Positions 59,652-64,000 of a stretch of DNA of 64,000 nt are shown one piece after another. Numbering within the stretch: position 1 is the stretch's first letter; every line of letters begins with the position of its first letter. The position numbers and the translations under genes were made by a program. Source of the stretch: Gemmatimonadota bacterium (GTDB lineage: Bacteria > Gemmatimonadota > Gemmatimonadetes > Longimicrobiales > Gaopeijiaceae). The DNA lies in the NCBI GenBank assembly GCA_022826005.1, contig JAJDVT010000086.1, positions 29,768-93,767 of the forward strand. Direction: 5' to 3'. The notes beneath the pieces were generated by a model. The model did no database searches, was not told the origin of the DNA, and worked only from the letters and a program-made list of their open reading frames with translations.

Positions 59652-60565
59652 CTTCCTGAGTCCGGCGGGGCCTTCCGCGCCGGGACCGGCGACGCCTTCG
59701 GTCCGGCGCCGGGCGACGGCTTCCGTCCCGGCACCGGCTCGAAGTCCCCCAGCATTGCGCGCCGCAGATCCGCGGCCAGCACCTTGCGATCGCCCGCCCG
59801 TAGCGGCCCGTCGCCGAAGCGCATCGTGCACTCCACCCGCCTGAGCGCGAAGAGGCCCAGGACGTGAGGCAGGAAGTCCGAGTCGCCCCACCAGCACACC
59901 TGGTCGCGTGCGGCGGGGCCCTCCGGTGGCGTCCGGTAGCTCAGGGTCAGCCAGTACACGGGGGTGTTGGCTTCGGCCGCGTCGGCCAGGAGCGCGGGCT
60001 TGAAGGGCAGGATCGTGTCCCCGCCGGAGGTGGTGGCCTCGGGAAAGACGATCACGCTGTCCCCGCGCGCCATGGCTTCACCCATCTCCCGCCGCACCCG
60101 CAACACGTCGCGCCGGGTGGCGCGATCGACGTAGATGGTGCCGCCCAGGCTGGCCATCGGTCCCCAGAACGGCCAGCGGCGCAGGTCGGCCCTGGCCACG
60201 AACACCATCGGCATGACCGAGTCGAGAACCGGGATGTCGAGGTAGCTCAGGTGGTTGGAGACGACGAGCGCTCCCGGCGGCGGGGGCTGCCCGACGGTCG
60301 CGACCCGCACCCCCGCAACGCGCATCATCCCGCGGGCCCAGACCCGCTTCAACCGGCGCCGGACCCTGGCCCTCAAGACCGCTGCCGAGCGGGGCATGAA
60401 GACCGTCGGCAGCCAGAGGACGAGGAGAAGTGTGGCCACCGCAGCCGTCCAGGAGAGGATCGCCAGTGCCCTGGCCGCGACCGCCGGCCACCGGCCCGGC
60501 GGCACATGCGGCCGTGCCGGACCCGCCTTCGCCGCTCCAGGCGCGCCCTCAGGGGATCCCGGCAT
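59648..60565 (-). CDS. PlsC/OlsA-like 1-acyl-glycerol-phosphate-type acyltransferase
   Basis: A 305-residue membrane-bound acyltransferase. One helix (about 33-53) precedes the catalytic HX4D motif NHLSYLD (His105, Asp110), with the acceptor site FPEATTS (174-180). It transfers acyl chains to a lyso-lipid; next to an OlsB-like enzyme, an OlsA-like role (O-acylation of a lyso-aminolipid) is more likely than general phosphatidate synthesis (inference). A Pro/Lys-rich tail ends the protein. It starts 15 bp after the OlsB-like gene and its stop overlaps the fusion gene's ATG. Its own start has no strong ribosome binding site. Confidence 0.88.
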   Translation of the reverse strand: MPGSPEGAPGAAKAGPARPHVPPGRWPAVAARALAILSWTAAVATLLLVLWLPTVFMPRSAAVLRARVRRRLKRVWARGMMRVAGVRVATVGQPPPPGALVVSNHLSYLDIPVLDSVMPMVFVARADLRRWPFWGPMASLGGTIYVDRATRRDVLRVRREMGEAMARGDSVIVFPEATTSGGDTILPFKPALLADAAEANTPVYWLTLSYRTPPEGPAARDQVCWWGDSDFLPHVLGLFALRRVECTMRFGDGPLRAGDRKVLAADLRRAMLGDFEPVPGRKPSPGAGPKASPVPARKAPPDSGR

Positions 60566-60580
60566 TCGCCCCGGGGACTT

Positions 60581-61429
60581 CTAACGGAAAAAGCTGCGGA
60601 AGACATGGCGCTCCAGTTCGCGCACGTCGAGCACGACCAGGAAATCGATGGTCCGGAACGCCCGGTCGATCGCCGGGGGGCCGCAGACCTTCGCGCCAAG
60701 GTTCAGATAGCTCCGGAAGAGCGGCGGAATCTCGACCGGTTCCACCGGGGTGCCGCCGTGGTCGTGCAGCCCGCACTCGAAGCCGGGGAGAGGCCAGACC
60801 CGCGCGTGCGGGTGGAGGTGACCGCCCTCGGCCAGGAAGGCGTGGGCCGCGTTGCCGACGCGACCGTCCTGGGTGGTCAGCGAGCAGCAGCCGAAGAGGT
60901 GGTGCTTCCCCGTGTGGGTCAGGTACACCGCCAGTCCCCGCCAGAGCAGGTGCAACACGCGGCGGCTCCGGTGATCCTTCGCGATGCAGGCCCGTCCCAC
61001 CTCGACCGCGTCGTCGATGATCTCCATGGGGAACTGCGAGAAGTCGAACTCGCGCGCGGTGTAGAAGCCGCTGTTGGCGGCCGCCATGGCCGCGGTCTGC
61101 ATGCGGTAGGTCCCCACCACCTCGCCGGTGCGCCGGTCGGTGATCAGGATGTGGTGCATGACCTCGTCCAGGTCGTCCCGGTCCAGCCCCGAGTCGAGGG
61201 AGGATGCCAGCCCTTCCCCCAGCTCCAGGTTGAACACCGCGAAGCGCAGCCGCTGCAACGCGCGCAGCTCATCAACGGTGCGGGCGAAGGAGAGGCGGTA
61301 GGGGCCCGACTCGGCGACTTGGCGCGGAAGTTCCTGCTCGGCGATGGGGAAGGCGGCGGCCCGGCGGCGGCGGGTTGCGAATGCACGGGAGTCCCGCGGG
61401 GATCCCGAACCTCGCCCGGGCCTGGTCAA
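60581..61429 (-). CDS. OlsB-like GNAT N-acyltransferase
   Basis: A 282-residue protein resembling ornithine N-acyltransferase OlsB and hemolysin-like GNAT proteins, which attach a 3-hydroxyacyl chain from acyl-ACP to an amino acid. Recognisable parts are LQRLRFAVFNLELGEG, DEVMHHILITDRRTGEVVGT, YRMQTAAMA, VEVGRACIAKDHRSRRVLHL and the FRSYLNLGAKVCGPPAID block typical of the family. The start is a TTG at 61429 with GGAGG 5 nt upstream, overlapping the previous gene's TGA; no ATG fits. The amino-acid substrate cannot be read from sequence. Confidence 0.86.
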   Translation of the reverse strand: MTRPGRGSGSPRDSRAFATRRRRAAAFPIAEQELPRQVAESGPYRLSFARTVDELRALQRLRFAVFNLELGEGLASSLDSGLDRDDLDEVMHHILITDRRTGEVVGTYRMQTAAMAAANSGFYTAREFDFSQFPMEIIDDAVEVGRACIAKDHRSRRVLHLLWRGLAVYLTHTGKHHLFGCCSLTTQDGRVGNAAHAFLAEGGHLHPHARVWPLPGFECGLHDHGGTPVEPVEIPPLFRSYLNLGAKVCGPPAIDRAFRTIDFLVVLDVRELERHVFRSFFR

Positions 61430-62163
61430 CTCAGCCTCCGTATGCTGGCCGGATCCACGTGCAGGAAGGTGGTGCCGCCCCGTTGCACGAGACGGCCCGT
61501 CATGCCCACGGGCGTGGCGATCAGCCCCTCCAGCTCCTCCCCGATGGCCTCGCCGCCGCTTCCCGCCAGGACGATCCCTTCCCGCCGCCCGTCCTCGCGG
61601 CGCACCTCCAGGAGGGGCGGAACCCCTCCCTTGATGCAGACCGCCGCGCAGGCCCGGTGGGTGATGCCAGACCCGGGGTTCATGACGCCCAGGTAGCACT
61701 TCGACCCCACGATCTCGCCCTCCACGTAGCGGTCCCCCAGGTCGACCTCCGGCAACTCGGGGGGTGGTCCGCCCGTCTCGCGGAGCGCCACCGTGCCCGG
61801 CTCGACCTGGATCATCGCCTGGTCCTCCCGGTACGCGAGCGTCCCCTGCAGCGCAGCCGCGCGCCCCACCACGGACGCCACCAGCTCGTCCGCGCCGAAC
61901 TTTCCGGGCGCGGTCAGCAGGTAGCGGGCAAAAGCGGGGTCGCCGGGGACGATGAGCGAGGGGTAGGGGTCCGCCACGACGAAGCCCTCGAAGGTGCGGA
62001 TGTGGCCGAACTCGAAGTGGGCGGCGGGCAGGGTGCGCTGGCCGAGGGCGACGACGGCGGCGGCGAGGGCGGCGGCGGCCAGCGTGCCCAGGGCGAGCCG
62101 GCGCAGGAAGCGGCGGATGCGGGGGGGTGGGGGATCGGTGTAGCCGACGTAGAAGTCCGTCAT
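61426..62163 (-). CDS. Membrane-anchored protein with conserved Cys motif, partner of the Rieske protein
   Basis: A 245-residue protein, one N-terminal helix (LALGTLAAAALAAAVVALG) and an extracytoplasmic beta-rich part. The key feature is the block IVGSKCYLGVMNPGSGITHR followed by ACAAVCIKGG, giving Cys-x-n-His-x-x-Cys-x-x-x-Cys, which could bind a metal or form disulfides. Similar proteins lie next to ferric-reductase-like and Rieske genes in other bacteria (from memory of neighbourhoods, not checked). ATG overlaps the Rieske gene's TGA, and the stop overlaps the OlsB-like TTG start. Function unknown. Confidence 0.75.
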   Translation of the reverse strand: MTDFYVGYTDPPPPRIRRFLRRLALGTLAAAALAAAVVALGQRTLPAAHFEFGHIRTFEGFVVADPYPSLIVPGDPAFARYLLTAPGKFGADELVASVVGRAAALQGTLAYREDQAMIQVEPGTVALRETGGPPPELPEVDLGDRYVEGEIVGSKCYLGVMNPGSGITHRACAAVCIKGGVPPLLEVRREDGRREGIVLAGSGGEAIGEELEGLIATPVGMTGRLVQRGGTTFLHVDPASIRRLS

Positions 62164-63342
62164 GAGGTCTCCCCGGGTGGGGGCGGGGCCGCGCCGGCCA
62201 CCGGGAGCTGCGCGGTCCGGGAAGCCGTGCCGAGGGGGTTCGCCGCCGGGTTCACCCACACGAAGCCGTCGTGGATGGCCACATCGTAGGTCTCGACCCG
62301 GTCGTCGAAGGGCGGGGGAGCGCAGCCGGTCACGGGATCGTACTGGAAGCCGTGCCAGGGGCAGGTGACGCACCCGTCGATGATGCGGCCCTCGCCGAGC
62401 GGGCCCATCTGGTGGCGGCAGACGTTCGAGATGCAGGAGATCTCGGTGCCGTTGCGGAAGACGGCGACGCGCTCGCCGTCCAGCGGCACCACGCGGCCCT
62501 CGCCGTCGGGGATGTCGGCCGTGTGAATGGCGGTGCGGAGGTAACCCTCGGGCACCTCGGAGGATGGGGTGGTGCGCGCATCGCCGCGTGCCCGTGCCTG
62601 GCCGGGGACCGCTCCGACCGAGATCGTAGCCGTCCGTCCCCGTGAGGCGTCGGGTCCCCCCGCCCGCACGGCGGCCCGGTCGCGGCGCCGCTCTGCGAGC
62701 CCGGTGTACAGGTGGAGCGCGAAGACGGTCACGGTCACGGCCCCCGTAACCGGCCACAGGTACTCCTTCCCCTCCCCCTGCAGCGCACCCAGCGCCACGT
62801 GCGCCAATAGAACCGCGTACGCCCCGTACACCGTCATGTGAAGCCCCTTCCAGACCCGGGGCGTCAGGTTGGCGAGCCAGAAGTCGTGGCTGGTCGCCGC
62901 CATCAGGAAGAGCACGACCAGGACGACCGCTCCGAGGGGCTGGAAGGGGAACGCGCCGCCACCGGTGAAGCTGCCGTCGCTGGACAGCACGCTCGCGAGC
63001 GGGTTGACCTCGCCCAGGGCGTGAAACTGCAGGATCGCAAAGGCCCCGTGCACGAGCGCGACCAGGAAGGTGGCCACGCCCAGGTGGCGGCGGTTGTACA
63101 GGACCGGGAGGAAGCGCGGCGACATGCGCGCCAGGGGGGCCGATCAGCAGGATGAACGAAAGCATGACGAAGCCGAGGCTGCCCGTCGCCCTCAGGATCA
63201 GCGTTTCGATCGTGATGTACGGCTGGGTGGCCAGGGTGATGGCCGTGAAGGCGCAAAGGTACACCACCATGCAGAGCACGATGAGCAGGTCGTACTTCCT
63301 CTTCTGGGGCGACCAGCCCACCGCCCGGTAGACGTGGCTCAC
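62160..63342 (-). CDS. Ferric-reductase-like membrane/Rieske protein, split by a +1 frameshift
   Basis: The gene starts at GTG 63342 (GGGAG 7 nt upstream, overlapping the previous TGA) with SHVYRAVGWSPQKRKYD and two helices ending FVMLSFILLIGP. At a run of six C (minus strand; 63134-63139) the frame shifts; it continues from PLARMSPRFLPVLYNRRH with further helices (LVALVHGAFAILQFHALG, HMTVYGAYAVLLAHV) and a C-terminal Rieske [2Fe-2S] domain: CRH (Cys236, His238) and CPWHGF (Cys255, His258; numbered from ATG 63125). Removing one C restores a single frame. ATG 63125 alone has no ribosome binding site. Either a sequencing error, a mutation or slippage. Confidence 0.78.
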
Positions 63343-63500
63343 GGGCGGGCTCCCGGGGTGGCCTCCATGCCCACCGCCGCCAGCGGCTCCGGCTCCGGAC
63401 GCCCCGAAAAGGTCACCCACCCGTAGAGGAGGACGCAGGCGGCGAGGATCGCGCTCACGAGCACCACCCACAGGTGCGCCGAACGGTGGCCGCTCCTCAC
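63339..63500 (-). CDS. Small single-span membrane protein
   Basis: A 53-residue protein starting at GTG 63500, whose GTGA overlaps the stop of the gene before it. It has one helix (LWVVLVSAILAACVLLYGWV) and a Pro/Glu-rich tail. Its stop overlaps the GTG of the ferric-reductase-like gene (GTGA). Support comes from the chain of overlaps and the clean membrane helix; no family is recognised. It may be a small subunit of the heme/Rieske complex (inference). Confidence 0.62.
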   Translation of the reverse strand: MRSGHRSAHLWVVLVSAILAACVLLYGWVTFSGRPEPEPLAAVGMEATPGARP

Positions 63501-63697
63501 GACCGCTCCTTCGCCCCCGCGCGCACCCACTTCACGAGCATGAGCGGCCACAGCGCCACCACCCCCGGTAGGGTCAGGACGCGAAACCCCCAGGTCCCCC
63601 CCTTCGCGGCGGGGTCGATGGCGCCCGCGCCCCTCAGCGCGAACGGAACCGCGAAAACCGCCCCGGCCGCACCGTAGACGGCCAGCGCGATCACCAA
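63497..63697 (-). CDS. Small two-span membrane protein
   Basis: A 66-residue protein with two predicted helices (VIALAVYGAAGAVFAVPFAL and VLTLPGVVALWPLMLVKWV) and a basic end. The segment FALRGAGAIDPAAKGGTWGF lies in between. The start is uncertain: TTG 63697 or GTG 63694, neither with a good ribosome binding site. The stop overlaps the start of the next small gene. It is the first gene of the seven-gene coupled operon that runs to 56790. Confidence 0.62.
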   Translation of the reverse strand: MVIALAVYGAAGAVFAVPFALRGAGAIDPAAKGGTWGFRVLTLPGVVALWPLMLVKWVRAGAKERS

Positions 63698-64000
63698 TGC
63701 TTCGGCGACTGGATAGGGAATGGGAACACCTCACGGCGAGGTTGGTGGAAATGAAACACCGCAACCTATCACCATGGGGATTTCGCCGCGATTGCGGCGT
63801 TGGGGTGAGGCCCTATCTCCCGAACCCATACGTGAAGTTGATCAGCGGCAAACAGCAGAATGGACCTGCCCCGCTTTCACGGACGATTAGTTCTTGGGGT
63901 TGATAGTGTGTGATTTGGTTTGTGCTTTCGCCCTTCCAACGGTGGAGAGGGGCAGCGAGCGACTCTGGAGAAGCGAGCGAGGACGAGAAGTCCGGAGAGC
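63698..64000. other. Terminal gap, possible insertion-sequence edge from about 63864
   Basis: No gene is visible in these 303 bp. The first 160 bp should hold the promoter of the minus-strand operon. From about 63864 (TGGACCTGCCCCGCTTTC) the sequence looks like the left end of an IS3-family element, but the window ends before any transposase appears. This reading rests on resemblance to IS3-type termini only. Confidence 0.3.

Noticed and set aside
1..64000. tRNA, rRNA, riboswitch or CRISPR array
   Set aside because: No clover-leaf, rRNA-like or regularly spaced direct repeat sequence was noticed in the gaps; most gaps are shorter than 250 bp. A covariance-model scan was not possible.

Overview
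The window is about 68-70% GC by eye, densely packed and mostly coded on the minus strand. Gene content points to a Gram-negative bacterium of the Gemmatimonadota or a related phylum. The pointers are a MoxR-DUF58-BatA-DUF4175-DUF4159 operon, Tat-exported TldD-like proteins, a DUF5117-type zinc metalloprotease, LVIVD-repeat and Ig-like secreted proteins, and many lipoproteins. This placement is an inference from family content, not a phylogeny. I see no rRNA, tRNA, CRISPR array or complete insertion sequence.

Region 1 (37-18860) is a periplasmic thiol-redox island. It holds eight TlpA-like thioredoxin proteins in two runs. The first run (37-4175) lies downstream of a DsbD-type electron transporter, a separate DsbD-alpha-like lipoprotein and a redoxin. 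The second run (11665-16849) lies downstream of a gamma-glutamyltransferase. Five of the eight carry two copies of an alpha-helical module of about 80 residues before the thioredoxin domain, two carry one copy and one carries none. A zinc metalloprotease and a cupin protein separate the runs. A 253-bp MITE-like element follows the cupin gene and supplies the stop codon of the neighbouring TlpA-like gene.

Region 2 (19069-24296) holds small proteins of unknown function, including two duplicated families (a secreted or cytosolic hypothetical, and a four-helix membrane family), a VanZ-like protein and a DDAH/amidinotransferase-like enzyme. Region 3 (24407-39678) is a long coupled operon. It has three Tat-exported TldD-like proteins, all lacking the HExxxH zinc motif, and two TldE-like partners. 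These lead into MoxR ATPase, DUF58, BatA-like, DUF4175, DUF4159 and a membrane amidotransferase-like protein.

Region 4 (39785-56660) is mixed: a third membrane-family paralogue, PPK2 and SixA, a serine beta-lactamase-like hydrolase, an outer-membrane barrel, a double VOC protein, a D-aminoacylase-like amidohydrolase, a GNAT acetyltransferase, class I FBP aldolase, an orphan GmrSD-like (DUF262-DUF1524) restriction-type gene of lower GC, an Ig/LVIVD protein and an SDR-type protein. Two further copies of the MITE and a remnant of a fourth membrane-family gene lie here.

Region 5 (56790-63697) is a seven-gene, translationally coupled minus-strand operon. It encodes two small membrane proteins, a heme-membrane/Rieske protein split by a one-base frameshift, a cysteine-motif protein, an OlsB-like N-acyltransferase, a PlsC/OlsA-like acyltransferase, and a 953-residue fusion of alpha/beta hydrolase, DedA membrane domain and ATP-grasp ligase. 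The fusion gene carries a 120-bp, in-frame, palindromic AT-rich insertion. This operon looks like an undescribed aminolipid-type pathway and, with the TlpA-like island, is the most interesting part of the window.
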